Below are positions 1 to 8,648 of a DNA stretch of 64,000 nt, piece by piece (positions within the stretch are counted from its first letter, which is position 1; each line of letters opens with the position of its first letter). The position numbers and the translations under genes were made by a program. This DNA comes from Rubellimicrobium arenae (GTDB lineage: Bacteria; Pseudomonadota; Alphaproteobacteria; Rhodobacterales; Rhodobacteraceae): the NCBI RefSeq assembly GCF_017916295.1, contig NZ_JAFMSS010000005.1:186001-250000 (forward strand). Direction: 5' to 3'. Under the pieces are notes generated by a model. It saw only the letters and a program-made list of their open reading frames with translations, did not search any database and was not told where the DNA came from.

Positions 1-1405
1 TCAGCACCGCCACCGCGTTCACCATCGCATGCCCGAGAGCCGGGTCCGGCCCCAGGATCAGCCAGCCGACAAAGGTCAGCAGTGCGGCGCTCATCACGGC
101 AGGAACGAACCAGGCCGTGATCCTGTCCACTGTCGCTTGGATGGGCAGCTTCGACCCTTGGGACTGCTCGACCATTCGGATGATCTGGGCCAGGACCGTG
201 TCCGCCCCGACATGGCTTGCACGGGCGGCAAAGGCGCCCGTTCTGTTGATCGTGCCGCCGACGACCCGGTCGCCTGCCGCCTTCGCGAGGGGAACCGGCT
301 CGCCCGTGATCATCGACTCATCGACATAGGAGGACCCTTCGACCAATTCGCCGTCCACAGGGATCCGTTCGCCCGGGCGCACCTCGACGATGTCGCCGAC
401 CTCGACCATCTCCAGCGGCACGTCGACGGCACCATCCGGGCGTCGGACCCGGGCCGTTCTGGGTTGCAGCCCAACGAGCTTCCTGATCGCGTCCGATGTG
501 CGCCCACGCGCCCGGAGTTCCAGAAAACGGCCGAGCAGGATCAGGGTCACGATGACCGCCGCCGCTTCATAATAGACGTTGACCGTGCCGGGCGGCAGAA
601 GCTGGGGCATGAACGTGGCGACGACGGAATAGCCCCAGGCGGCCAGGGTTCCGACCGCCACCAGCGAGTTCATGTCCGGCGCAGCGCGGCGAAGGGCAGG
701 CAGGCCCTTGCGGAAGAACCGCAATCCGGGACCAAACAGGACCAGGCTGGTCAGCAGGAACTGCAGGATCCACGAAGCCCGCATGCTGATGGTGGTCATG
801 ACCAGATCGTGCATGGCGGGGATAAGATGCCCCCCCATCTCCAAGACGAAGACAGGTGCGGTCAGTCCACCGGCTATCAAGAGGGATCGGCGCAGAGAGG
901 CCGCCTCGCGCTCACGGGTTTCCTCTTCTCGGCTGTTCGCGTCGATTGAGTCCGGGCTTGGATGAGCCTGATAACCAGCGTCCTGGACAGCGGCCACCAG
1001 TTCGGCTGGCGTGGCCACCCCTCGTCCGAAACGGACGTGCGCCCGCTCCGTCGCAAGGTTCACGGTAACCTCGGTTACCCCAGGAACGGCCTTGAGCGCC
1101 TTCTCGACATGAGAAACGCAGGAGGCGCAGCTCATGCCTTCGATGGCCAGGTCCACCTCATCGTCCGGAACGGAATACCCCGCTTCCTCAACGGCGTGGA
1201 TAAGCGCGAGGGGATCGGGCTCGGTCCTGAACGTGACCTCTGCCCGTCCGGTCGCGAGGTTCACCGCCACCGACGTGACCTCGGGCACCTTCGCGAGCGC
1301 CTTCTCGACATGCGACACGCAGGACGCGCAGCTCATGCCTTCGATGGACAGATTGACCCTTGCTCCGGGCGCATTCCCGGGGGTCTGTGCGCCTGCCTGT
1401 GCCAT
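1..1405 (-). CDS. copA: Copper-translocating P-type ATPase CopA, N-terminal part (runs off window)
   Basis: The product exports Cu(I) across the inner membrane at the cost of ATP. Translating the minus strand from the ATG at 1403-1405 gives two successive heavy-metal-associated domains, each with a GMSCASC metal-binding motif, near residues 20-85 and 90-150. Hydrophobic helices follow, then the actuator-domain segment containing VDESMITGEPVP. The CPC membrane motif and DKTG phosphorylation site would lie beyond base 1, so the gene is truncated by the window, not broken. The start lies about 35 bases downstream of a CueR-type promoter on the same strand, divergent from a small copper chaperone gene. 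Two N-terminal metal domains and the TGEP motif are typical of CopA rather than of zinc or cadmium exporters. The family assignment is secure; copper specificity is inferred. Confidence 0.93.
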   Translation of the reverse strand, partial: MAQAGAQTPGNAPGARVNLSIEGMSCASCVSHVEKALAKVPEVTSVAVNLATGRAEVTFRTEPDPLALIHAVEEAGYSVPDDEVDLAIEGMSCASCVSHVEKALKAVPGVTEVTVNLATERAHVRFGRGVATPAELVAAVQDAGYQAHPSPDSIDANSREEETREREAASLRRSLLIAGGLTAPVFVLEMGGHLIPAMHDLVMTTISMRASWILQFLLTSLVLFGPGLRFFRKGLPALRRAAPDMNSLVAVGTLAAWGYSVVATFMPQLLPPGTVNVYYEAAAVIVTLILLGRFLELRARGRTSDAIRKLVGLQPRTARVRRPDGAVDVPLEMVEVGDIVEVRPGERIPVDGELVEGSSYVDESMITGEPVPLAKAAGDRVVGGTINRTGAFAARASHVGADTVLAQIIRMVEQSQGSKLPIQATVDRITAWFVPAVMSAALLTFVGWLILGPDPALGHAMVNAVAVL

Positions 1406-1440
1406 GCCTCGTCTCCTTGCCGGTCTACGACGCTGGACCA

Positions 1441-1470
1441 CATAAGGGTTCCCATCATGGGAAGGTCAAG
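1441..1470 (-). promoter_or_regulatory. CueR-type promoter/operator for copA
   Basis: Read on the minus strand, TTGACC (1464-1469) is followed after 18 bases by TTATGT (1440-1445). The spacer contains the dyad CCTTCCCATGATGGGAA. A long 18-19 base spacer carrying a CCTTCC/GGAA dyad is the hallmark of MerR-family (CueR) activated promoters. The copA start is about 35 bases downstream. A CueR gene is not in the window. Confidence 0.8.
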
Positions 1471-1498
1471 GGAGCATCCGCAGATGGTCTCTTTCGGG

Positions 1499-1528
1499 CT
1501 TGACCTTCCCACGATGGGAACCCTTATC
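1499..1528 (+). promoter_or_regulatory. CueR-type promoter/operator for the copper chaperone gene
   Basis: On the plus strand TTGACC (1500-1505) and TTATCC (1524-1529) are separated by 18 bases that contain the dyad CCTTCCCACGATGGGAA. It is an almost perfect inverted copy of the copA operator at 1441-1470. The two therefore form a symmetric back-to-back pair that should fire both genes in response to Cu(I). Confidence 0.8.
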
Positions 1529-1558
1529 CAAGGTGAACAGTGGATCAGGAAGGCTAGA

Positions 1559-1762
1559 ATGCACCAGTTGCAAGTTCCCGACATGTCCTGCGCGGCCTGT
1601 GTGCGCCGGGTCACCCGCGCGGTCCAGACGGTGGATCCCGGCGCCCAGGTCGACGCCGACCTTGCCAGCCGCGCCGTCAAAATCGACAGCACGGCCGATG
1701 TGTCGGCCCTCAAGGAGGCGCTCGCTGCAGCAGGTTACCCTGCCGGCCCGGGCACGCTCTGA
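1559..1762 (+). CDS. Small copper chaperone, single heavy-metal-associated domain (CopZ-like)
   Basis: The 67-residue protein is one HMA fold. The metal-binding motif is MSCAAC near residues 9-14, followed by the expected VRRVTRAV helix and a C-terminal AAAGY segment. Such proteins bind Cu(I) in the cytoplasm and hand it to CopA. The start at 1559 is preceded by a CAGGAAGG Shine-Dalgarno-like stretch and lies about 30 bases after the CueR-type -10 box. It is divergent from copA and shares the mirrored promoter region, so co-regulation by copper is likely. The name copZ would fit but was not assigned because free HMA proteins are also called MerP or CopP. Confidence 0.85.
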   Translation: MHQLQVPDMSCAACVRRVTRAVQTVDPGAQVDADLASRAVKIDSTADVSALKEALAAAGYPAGPGTL

Positions 1763-1819
1763 GAAACGGCGGGACCGGACGGATGCCCGTCCAAGCGCTG
1801 ATCCCGTTTGTGCGTTGCC

Positions 1820-3466
1820 CTAACCTGCGCGCCGGAACTGGAGATCGAGATCGGCCTCGCTTCCATTTGGCTGGGACGGCCCCGCCCCTCGGGCGTTGGG
1901 CGTCATCCGGGCCTGCGACCCGGTCTCGCCTGCCGCCGCCGGGCCGCGGGGTCCCGTGACGCCCACCGGGCTTGCGGAAAGCCGGAAGAAGGCCATGGAG
2001 GCGCGGAGAGTCTCGGCCTGAGACGCCAGAACCTCGGCCGTGGCCGCGACTTCGGTGGCCGAGGAACTGGTGTCCTGAGTCACCTGATCGAGTTGCCGAA
2101 GAGCAAGGTTGACCTGGGCGGCTCCGGTCGCGAGTTCCTGATTGGCGGTCGAGATCTGGGCCACGAGGTCGGCCGTGCGCGCGATGTCGGGCACCAGGGT
2201 GAGCAGCTTGCGACCCGCTGCTTCGGCCGCCTCCACCGTTGAAGCGGACAGGCGGCTGATCTCGCCGGCGGCGCCCTGACTTCTTTCGGCCAGCTTGCGG
2301 ACCTCCGAGGCGACGACCGCGAAGCCGCGCCCGTGTTCGCCAGCGCGCGCCGCCTCCACGGCGGCGTTCAAGGCCAGAAGGTCGGTCTGGCGCGCGATCT
2401 CCTGGACGACAAGGATCTGCTGGGCAATGGTCCGCATCGCTTCGACCGCTTCAGCGACTGCCTGGCCCGAGTCCCGGGCGTCCTGCGCGGACCGGGCAGC
2501 GACGGCCTCGGTCTCGGAGGCATTCTGGGCCGTCTGACGGATGTTGGCGGTCATCTCCTCCATGGCGGCGGACGCCTCTTCCGTCGCGGCGGCCTGTTCG
2601 GTGGCCCCTTGGCTCAACTGGCCGGCCGTGCTGGCCATCTGGCCGGCGCCGGCCGCGACCTGACGCGCGCTGCCACCCGCGTCGCCAGCCACCTGACGCA
2701 GGCGCTGCACCATCCCGTTCAACCGGCCGAGCAGGACGCCCACCTCGTCCCGGGACGCGACCTCGACGGTCTGGGTCAGGTCACCCGTGGCCACCAGGTC
2801 CGCCAGGTCGTTGGCGCGTCCGAGCCCCCGGGTCACGCTCAGCAGGACCCAGGCCGCGGCTCCTGCCCCCGCCAGCGCGGCGGTGACGAGGATGACGAGC
2901 AGCAGGGCGCGTGAGGAGGCATAGAGCTGCTCCGAGTTCGCGTTCGCGGCCTGCATGGCGCTCTGATCGGCGTCCACGATGTCCTGCAGCTGCGGTTCCA
3001 TCCGGGTCCAGATCTCCTCTCCTTCGCCGGAGACGAGGTCGAATGCGGCGGCGGTGTTGTTCGCCCGCGAGGCAGCCAGGGCGCGGTTGTTGAGTTCGCG
3101 CATCTGGAGGACGATGTCCTTGAACTGGTCCAAACGCTCCTCGTCCTTGGCGTCGGCCAGCGCCCTGAGCTGCGTGAGGATGTCGTCCGTGCGCCGCCGC
3201 GCTTCCATGATGCGGTTCTCGGCCTCCTGCTTCGCGGCAGGGGAAAGGCTGAGAAGATGCCCCCGGACTTCACGCTGGACCCGCATCTGTTCCAGCAGGA
3301 GCGACTGGGACAGGCGCATGCTCTCGGCCTCGCCGTGCACGATCCTGTCGATCCCACCGTCCAGGGCGGCGAGGTTGCGGATGGCGATGCCCATGCCGCC
3401 CGCCGAGGCCGCAATGAGTACCAGGAAAACGGAGGCAAGCTTCAGCTTGATCGTGGGGCGGATCAT
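1820..3466 (-). CDS. Methyl-accepting chemotaxis protein
   Basis: This is a membrane chemoreceptor of about 548 residues. From the start at 3466 there is an N-terminal membrane helix (residues about 8-30), a helical four-helix-bundle-type periplasmic region (about 31-190), a second membrane helix (LLLVILVTAALAGAGAAAWV), a HAMP domain, and a long cytoplasmic signalling coiled coil. The conserved hairpin tip reads TDLLALNAAVEAARAGE followed by GRGFAVVASEVR. I chose ATG 3466 over the upstream in-frame ATG at 3529 because AAGGGA sits 8 bases ahead of it and the hydrophobic anchor follows at once. The C-terminus lacks a tryptophan-containing CheR/CheB tether. It stands alone, far from the che operons, so its ligand and partner system are unknown. 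Confidence 0.93.
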   Translation of the reverse strand: MIRPTIKLKLASVFLVLIAASAGGMGIAIRNLAALDGGIDRIVHGEAESMRLSQSLLLEQMRVQREVRGHLLSLSPAAKQEAENRIMEARRRTDDILTQLRALADAKDEERLDQFKDIVLQMRELNNRALAASRANNTAAAFDLVSGEGEEIWTRMEPQLQDIVDADQSAMQAANANSEQLYASSRALLLVILVTAALAGAGAAAWVLLSVTRGLGRANDLADLVATGDLTQTVEVASRDEVGVLLGRLNGMVQRLRQVAGDAGGSARQVAAGAGQMASTAGQLSQGATEQAAATEEASAAMEEMTANIRQTAQNASETEAVAARSAQDARDSGQAVAEAVEAMRTIAQQILVVQEIARQTDLLALNAAVEAARAGEHGRGFAVVASEVRKLAERSQGAAGEISRLSASTVEAAEAAGRKLLTLVPDIARTADLVAQISTANQELATGAAQVNLALRQLDQVTQDTSSSATEVAATAEVLASQAETLRASMAFFRLSASPVGVTGPRGPAAAGETGSQARMTPNARGAGPSQPNGSEADLDLQFRRAG

Positions 3467-3552
3467 GTAAGTCCCTTGGAGATCGTCGCGACGCCGTGTC
3501 GGCAACGCTTTCCGGACATCCTGCCCCAAACTGGTGAACGCACGCTTAACCC

Positions 3553-3568
3553 TGCGCCGAAAGGCGCA
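3553..3568. terminator. Short GAAA-tetraloop hairpin
   Basis: TGCGCC (3553-3558) pairs with GGCGCA (3563-3568) around a GAAA loop. It lies between the aminotransferase stop and the chemoreceptor start, both on the minus strand, upstream of the receptor gene. With no T-run it could be a weak terminator or simply a stable hairpin. Confidence 0.3.
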
Positions 3569-3653
3569 ACGCGACGCCGGGCCGGGAGCCCCGACGAACT
3601 CCGATCCGGGGCCGCGCCCATCCGGACGAGAGATGCGCAGAACCCGATCGGCC

Positions 3654-4781
3654 TCAGGCCGTCGCGCGACGGGCCAGGAACTCCGACACCCGCGCCAGCC
3701 CTGCCCGGAGCACCTCGGGGCCGTTCGCGTAGCCGATCCGCACCTGCCCTTCCATGCCCAGCGCGGAGCCCGGCGTGAACATCACCCCCGTCTCGCGCAG
3801 CAGGCCAATGCAGAAGTCGCGCGACGACATCGGCAGATCGTAGCGGAGCAGCGCCGTGGTTCCCGAACGGGGCCGCACCCAGGAGATCAAGGGCTCCTGC
3901 TCGACCCAGGTCGAGAGATGGGCGAGGTTGCTGCGGGTGATTGCCTGGCTGCGGGCCAGGATGCGGTCACGGCTTTCCAGGGCCAGGGCGGCGAAGTGGT
4001 CGTCGAGCACACCTACTGAGATCGTGTTATAGTCCCGGTGGATCATCGCGGCCTCGGTCACGCTTCGCGGGCCGACGATCCAGCCGAGCCGCAGACCGGC
4101 GAGCGAGAAGGCCTTGGACATCCCGCCGGTGCTGATGCCCCGTTCGTAGATGTCGGCCATGGAGGCGGTCAGGCCAGCCCCCTCCTGATCGGTGCCGCGA
4201 TAAACCTCGTCGCAGAGGACCCAGGCCCCGGCATCGCGCGCGACCGCGGCGATCCCTTCGAGCAAGGGGCGGTCGATCAGCGCGCCCGTCGGGTTGTTCG
4301 GGTTGGTGAGCGCGATGAGCCGCGTTCCGGACGTCACCAGGGCCCGCAACTCGTCGAGGTCGGGAAGGTAGCCGTTCTCCTCGCGCAGGTGCAGGAGCCT
4401 GACATCGGCGCCGAGGCTTTGCGGGATCGAGTAATGCTGCTGGTAGGTGGGCACGACGGCAACGACCCGGTCCCCTGGCCCGACCAGCGCCTGATGCACG
4501 AGCGCGTTGGCCCCGATGGTGCCGTGGGTCACGAGCACGTTCCCGCGGTCCTGGTGATCGTAGAGGGCGGCCACGGCGTCGCGCAGGCGGTCCGACCCCT
4601 CGATGGCCCCGTAGGTCATCTTGAGCGGAAGCAGGTCGGCCAGATCGGCCGATCCTCGTCCCGACAGTTCGAGGAGCTCCGCCAGGGTGAGGCTCTCCAC
4701 GCAGGTCTCGGCGAGGTTGAGCTCGCACCGGGTTTCCCACTCGTTCATCCAGATCTCGACGTCGAACGGGGCGATGTGCAT
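3654..4781 (-). CDS. PLP-dependent aminotransferase, class I/II fold
   Basis: The 375-residue protein has the fold-type I landmarks. These are an NPNNPTG motif (about 161-167), the cofactor-contacting Asp191 in LCDEVYRG, the Schiff-base lysine Lys223 in GGMSKAFSLAGLR, and a C-terminal arginine segment (GQVRIGYAN). It should transfer an amino group between an amino acid and a 2-oxo acid in the cytoplasm, or act as a related PLP lyase. The substrate cannot be read from sequence. The acidic N-terminus with WMNEWETRCELNLAETC is characteristic of a subgroup I recognise only as generic aminotransferases. It is a lone gene, divergent from manganese catalase. Confidence 0.88.
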   Translation of the reverse strand: MHIAPFDVEIWMNEWETRCELNLAETCVESLTLAELLELSGRGSADLADLLPLKMTYGAIEGSDRLRDAVAALYDHQDRGNVLVTHGTIGANALVHQALVGPGDRVVAVVPTYQQHYSIPQSLGADVRLLHLREENGYLPDLDELRALVTSGTRLIALTNPNNPTGALIDRPLLEGIAAVARDAGAWVLCDEVYRGTDQEGAGLTASMADIYERGISTGGMSKAFSLAGLRLGWIVGPRSVTEAAMIHRDYNTISVGVLDDHFAALALESRDRILARSQAITRSNLAHLSTWVEQEPLISWVRPRSGTTALLRYDLPMSSRDFCIGLLRETGVMFTPGSALGMEGQVRIGYANGPEVLRAGLARVSEFLARRATA

Positions 4782-5023
4782 GGCATCTTTCTCCGGGCCG
4801 GGATGACGGGGCCCTGCCTAGCCCCGCCCTGCCCGGACGGGAAGAGGCCTCGGGCGCGATCCCGTGCCGGGCGGGAACGATCGCCGCGTCCCCGGGTTAG
4901 GGCGCCGTTGCCGCGGAGCCGATGTCCCCGACCGCGAGTCAGGACAGCTCCGATCGGTGGCCGCATCGTCATTGCTGGCGCAGGCGCCAGACACGAATGC
5001 CTTGTCCTGAACAGGAGCCGGAT

Positions 5024-5905
5024 ATGTTCTTCCGCACCAATCAATACCAGTTCGACGCCAAGCCCGAACGGCCCGACCCCGTCTTCGCCAAGATGCTCCA
5101 GGAGCCGCTGGGCGGGCAATGGGGCGAGATCAGCGTCATGATGACCTACCTGTTCCAGGGCTGGAACTGCCGCGGCCCGGCCAAGTACAAGGACATGATC
5201 ATGGACATCGGGACCGAGGAGATCGCCCATGTCGAGATGCTCGCCACCATGATCGCGCGGCTGCTGGAAACCTCGCCCGTCGAGACGCAGGAGGATGCGG
5301 CCAAGAACTCGGCCATTGCCGCCGTGATGGGCGGGGCGCGGGTCGAGGACGCGATCCTGGCCGGCATGAACCCCCAGCACGCCATCGTCTCGGGATCGGG
5401 CGCCATGCCGTCCGACAGCATGGGCTATCCCTGGAACGCCAAGTACACGATCGCCTCCGGCAACCTGCTCGCGGACTTCCGCTTCAACGTCACGGCCGAA
5501 AGCCAGGGCCGCCTCCAGGTGTCGCGCCTCTACAACCTGACCGAGGACCAGGGCGTGAAGCGGATGCTCGCGTTCATGATCGCGCGCGACACCATGCACC
5601 AGAACCAGTGGCTGGCCGCCATCGAGGAGCTGCAGGCCGACGGGCTGGAGGAAACGCCGGTGCCCTCCAAGTTCCCGCAGTCGCTCGAGGACCAGCGCGT
5701 GAGCTATCAGTTCTGGAACTGCTCGGGCGGCACGGAAAGCAGCGCGGGCCGCTGGGCCGCCGGCACCACGCCCGACGGCAAGGGGGAGTTCGAGTACCTG
5801 GCCGAGCCCAGGCCCATGTCCGACGACATGGGACAGCTGGGTCAGGTGGATCCGCGGCTCTATGGCACGCCCGCGATGCCGGTGCCCAAGTCGGCGCACG
5901 AGTAG
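5024..5905 (+). CDS. Manganese (non-haem) catalase
   Basis: The 293-residue cytoplasmic enzyme dismutates hydrogen peroxide using a dimanganese centre held in a ferritin-like four-helix bundle. The metal-ligand motifs are visible: an early Glu in GGQWGEISVMMTYLFQ, EEIAHVEML, NVTAESQGRLQVSRLY, and ARDTMHQNQW. ATG 5024 is chosen over an in-frame upstream ATG at 4922 because ACAGGAG lies 6-10 bases before it and the family begins with MFFRTNQ-like residues. The tail is proline-rich and variable, as in other proteobacterial members. It is a single gene, bounded by a strong hairpin before the convergent glucose dehydrogenase gene. Confidence 0.95.
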   Translation: MFFRTNQYQFDAKPERPDPVFAKMLQEPLGGQWGEISVMMTYLFQGWNCRGPAKYKDMIMDIGTEEIAHVEMLATMIARLLETSPVETQEDAAKNSAIAAVMGGARVEDAILAGMNPQHAIVSGSGAMPSDSMGYPWNAKYTIASGNLLADFRFNVTAESQGRLQVSRLYNLTEDQGVKRMLAFMIARDTMHQNQWLAAIEELQADGLEETPVPSKFPQSLEDQRVSYQFWNCSGGTESSAGRWAAGTTPDGKGEFEYLAEPRPMSDDMGQLGQVDPRLYGTPAMPVPKSAHE

Positions 5906-5962
5906 GCAGGCGAAGGGCAGGTTCGGGACGACCCCCGGACCTGCCCTGCAGGCTCTCCAGAC

Positions 5963-5999
5963 GGCGGCGCGGCCCAGGCGATCCCCGGGCCGCGCCGTC
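5963..5999. terminator. Strong hairpin between convergent genes, likely bidirectional terminator
   Basis: An approximately 13-bp stem (5963-5975 with 5987-5999; core GGCGCGGCCC/GGGCCGCGCC) and an 11-base loop sit between the manganese catalase stop (5905) and the glucose dehydrogenase stop (6004). A short T-run (GTTT) follows on the plus strand. Confidence 0.65.
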
Positions 6000-6003
6000 C
6001 GTT

Positions 6004-8430
6004 TCAGCCTTCCTCCGGCAGGGCGTAGGCGATGACGTAATCGCCCAGGTTGGTGCCGAGCGAGCCGTGCCCGCCGACGACGGTCACCACGAACTGCCGC
6101 CCGCTGTCGGCCGACCGGTAGGTCATCGGCGTCGACTGGCCGCCGGCCGGCAGGCGCGCCTGCCACAGCTCTTCCCCGGTGGTCACGTCGTAGCCCCGGA
6201 TGAACTGGTCGAGCGTGCTGGTCAGGAAGGCCACGCCGCCCTGGGTCGTGATCGGGCCGCCCAGCGCCGGCACCCCCATCTTGAAGGGAAGCGGAAGCGG
6301 CGTGTTGTCCCGGATCGTGCCGTTGCGGCGCATGTAGGCGACATCGCCGCTCACCAGGTCCACGCCGGCGACATAGCCCCAGGGCGGCTCCTGGCAGGGC
6401 AGACCGATGGGTGACAGGAACGCATTCAGCGCGACCGCGAAGGGGGCGCCCTCGTTCGGGTTCAGGCCGTCCTCGCTGTGCGAGCCCTGGATGTCCGACC
6501 CGCCGGTCGGCTGGTTCTGCGGATTGTCGACCTGGGCGTCCGAGGCCGGGTTCTCGCGCGGGACCAGCCGGTCCACGAAGGCCATGTAGTCGGGATTGGT
6601 GAAGGCGATCTGCCGCACGGGGTCCACCGCCACGCCACCCCAGTCGAACACCCCGAAGTTGCCCGGATAGACCAGCGTGCCCTGCACCGAAGGCGGCGTG
6701 TAGTCACCCTCGTAGCGCATCTGGCGGAACTGGATGCGGCAGGCGAGCTGGTCGAACAGGGTCGAGCCCCACATGTCCTTTTCGCGCACGAGGCCGGGCC
6801 GCAGCGTCACGGTCGAGAAGGGCTGCGTTTCCGACGTCCAGTCCCCCTCGGCGGCGCCCTGCGGCACGGGCCGTTCGGGCGCGGGGTGGACGGGCTCGCC
6901 GGTGCGACGGTCCAGGATGAACAGGTCGCCGGTCTTGGTGGGCTGCACCAGCGCGGGCACCCGGCCCTGCGGCATGTCGAGGTCCACGAGCGTCGGCTGC
7001 GCCCCGAGGTCCATGTCCCAAAGGTCGTGGTGGACCGCCTGGTAGGTCCAGCGCGGCGCCCCGGTCGCCAGGTCGAGCGCCAGGATGCTGGTCGCGAAGC
7101 GCTCGGTCGTCTCGGGCCGGTTGCCGCCCCATTGGTCCACGGCGCCCATGCCCATGGGGACATAGACCAGGCCCAGATCCTCGTCCGCCGTCGAGGTGCC
7201 CCAGCTGTTCGGCGTCGAGGGGACGTAATGTTCGCCCGGAGCCAGCGGCGTGGTATCGTCGGGGCGGCCCGGATCGAAGTTCCACACGAGGGCGCCGGTG
7301 TTGACGTCGAAGGCGCGGATCACGCCGGATGGCATGGTCACGGCGGCGTTGTCGTAGACCGCCCCGCCCAGGATGATGAGCTGCCGCGTCACCAGCGGCG
7401 CCGAGGTGAACTGGTACCAGCCGGGCCGGAACTCGGGGCTTTCCTGGTCCAAATGGACCGCTCCGCCCTCTCCAAAGCCGGGACAGGGCTGGCCCGTTGC
7501 CGCATCCAGCGCCATCAGGCGGGAGTCGTTGGTGCTCACGAGGATCCGCTGCGGGCACTCGCCGCCGGGCGCGGCCGCGGCGCCGGGCTGGGTCGCGTCA
7601 TGATAGCCGACGCCCCGGCAGGTGAGGTGCTGGAGGTTCTCGCGCACTTCGATCTCCGGGTCGTAGCGCCAGCGCTCCTCCCCGGTCTCGGCGTCCAGTG
7701 CGATGACCCAGTTGTGCGGCGTGCAAAGATAGACGGTGTTCCCCACCTTGAGCGGCGTCACCTCGTAGGTGGTCTCGGCCGGATCGTCCGGGCCGGCGAT
7801 GTCGCCCGTCCGGTAGGTCCAGGCCACGTCCAGCTGCTGGACGTTCTCCGGCGTGATCTGGTCCAGCGGCGACCACCGCTCCCCGCGCAGGGAGCGGCCA
7901 TAGGCCCACCAGTCGTCGTCGGGAACGCCGCCGTAGTTCGTCGGCACGTCCGCGCGTGCGGTGGCCAGCTCTCCGGGCCGCGTATGCTCGTCGCCGATCA
8001 TGGCGGCGATCCCGACCACCGCGGCCACCACCAGCGACCCGGCCAGCGCGAGCCCGCCACCCCGTCGGGCGGACGCGCTGCCCCCCAGGCCGCGTGTCAC
8101 CCAGGGCAGGAGGAGCAGGACGCCGAGCACGAAGATCACGTCGCCGCGGGGCACCAGCGCCCACCAGTCCAGCCCGATCTCGGCCACGGCCCAGGCGAGC
8201 GTGCCGAGAACGACCAGGGCATAGAGCCAGAGAGCCGCAGGCGAGCCTCGGAACAGCAGGAACCCCGTCAGGGTGATGCCGACGCCCGCGATGGCGTAGT
8301 AGGGCGATCCGCCGAGGCTGATGAGCCATCCCCCCGCGACGAAGAGGCCGACCCCGATCAACAGGAAGATCACGGCAAGTGCACGTGCCAAGACGCCCGG
8401 CCTGCGCCGGCCCAGGTTCGAAGATGCCAT
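6004..8430 (-). CDS. gcd: Membrane-bound PQQ-dependent glucose dehydrogenase
   Basis: This enzyme oxidises glucose to gluconolactone in the periplasm and passes electrons to ubiquinone. From ATG 8430 the protein has about 808 residues, close to the usual ~800. About five N-terminal membrane helices (for example VIFVLGVLLLLPWV) anchor it. They are followed by an eight-bladed quinoprotein propeller with the repeated tryptophan-docking segments (WAYGRSLRGERWSPL, WGSTLFDQLACRIQF, GDLFILDRRTGEPV, ATGEERW-like and TTGEELWQARL near the end). The final segment ends in FVVTVVGGHGSLGTN, as in Gcd proteins. Upstream in-frame starts at 8466 and 8496 exist; 8430 is preferred for its GAGGGCGG upstream. No PQQ synthesis genes are in the window. 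It is head-to-head with a GH15 enzyme gene. Confidence 0.92.
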   Translation of the reverse strand: MASSNLGRRRPGVLARALAVIFLLIGVGLFVAGGWLISLGGSPYYAIAGVGITLTGFLLFRGSPAALWLYALVVLGTLAWAVAEIGLDWWALVPRGDVIFVLGVLLLLPWVTRGLGGSASARRGGGLALAGSLVVAAVVGIAAMIGDEHTRPGELATARADVPTNYGGVPDDDWWAYGRSLRGERWSPLDQITPENVQQLDVAWTYRTGDIAGPDDPAETTYEVTPLKVGNTVYLCTPHNWVIALDAETGEERWRYDPEIEVRENLQHLTCRGVGYHDATQPGAAAAPGGECPQRILVSTNDSRLMALDAATGQPCPGFGEGGAVHLDQESPEFRPGWYQFTSAPLVTRQLIILGGAVYDNAAVTMPSGVIRAFDVNTGALVWNFDPGRPDDTTPLAPGEHYVPSTPNSWGTSTADEDLGLVYVPMGMGAVDQWGGNRPETTERFATSILALDLATGAPRWTYQAVHHDLWDMDLGAQPTLVDLDMPQGRVPALVQPTKTGDLFILDRRTGEPVHPAPERPVPQGAAEGDWTSETQPFSTVTLRPGLVREKDMWGSTLFDQLACRIQFRQMRYEGDYTPPSVQGTLVYPGNFGVFDWGGVAVDPVRQIAFTNPDYMAFVDRLVPRENPASDAQVDNPQNQPTGGSDIQGSHSEDGLNPNEGAPFAVALNAFLSPIGLPCQEPPWGYVAGVDLVSGDVAYMRRNGTIRDNTPLPLPFKMGVPALGGPITTQGGVAFLTSTLDQFIRGYDVTTGEELWQARLPAGGQSTPMTYRSADSGRQFVVTVVGGHGSLGTNLGDYVIAYALPEEG

Positions 8431-8648
8431 CGCGCCGCCCTCAGCTTTCGGTGTGTCGGGGGCCATAACGACGCGCAGGGACCAATGTTCCGGCATGGCA
8501 GCCCTGCATTCATGGTATCAGAGACCGCCCCAAGCGTGCCCGAGGTCTGGGGTAGCCTCGGCACGATGCACCGGTCCGGCGTCAGGGGGCTGGGACCTGC
8601 TCCGCCGGAACAATATGGTCCCTGCGCGGGGATCAAGGGGCTTGCACG

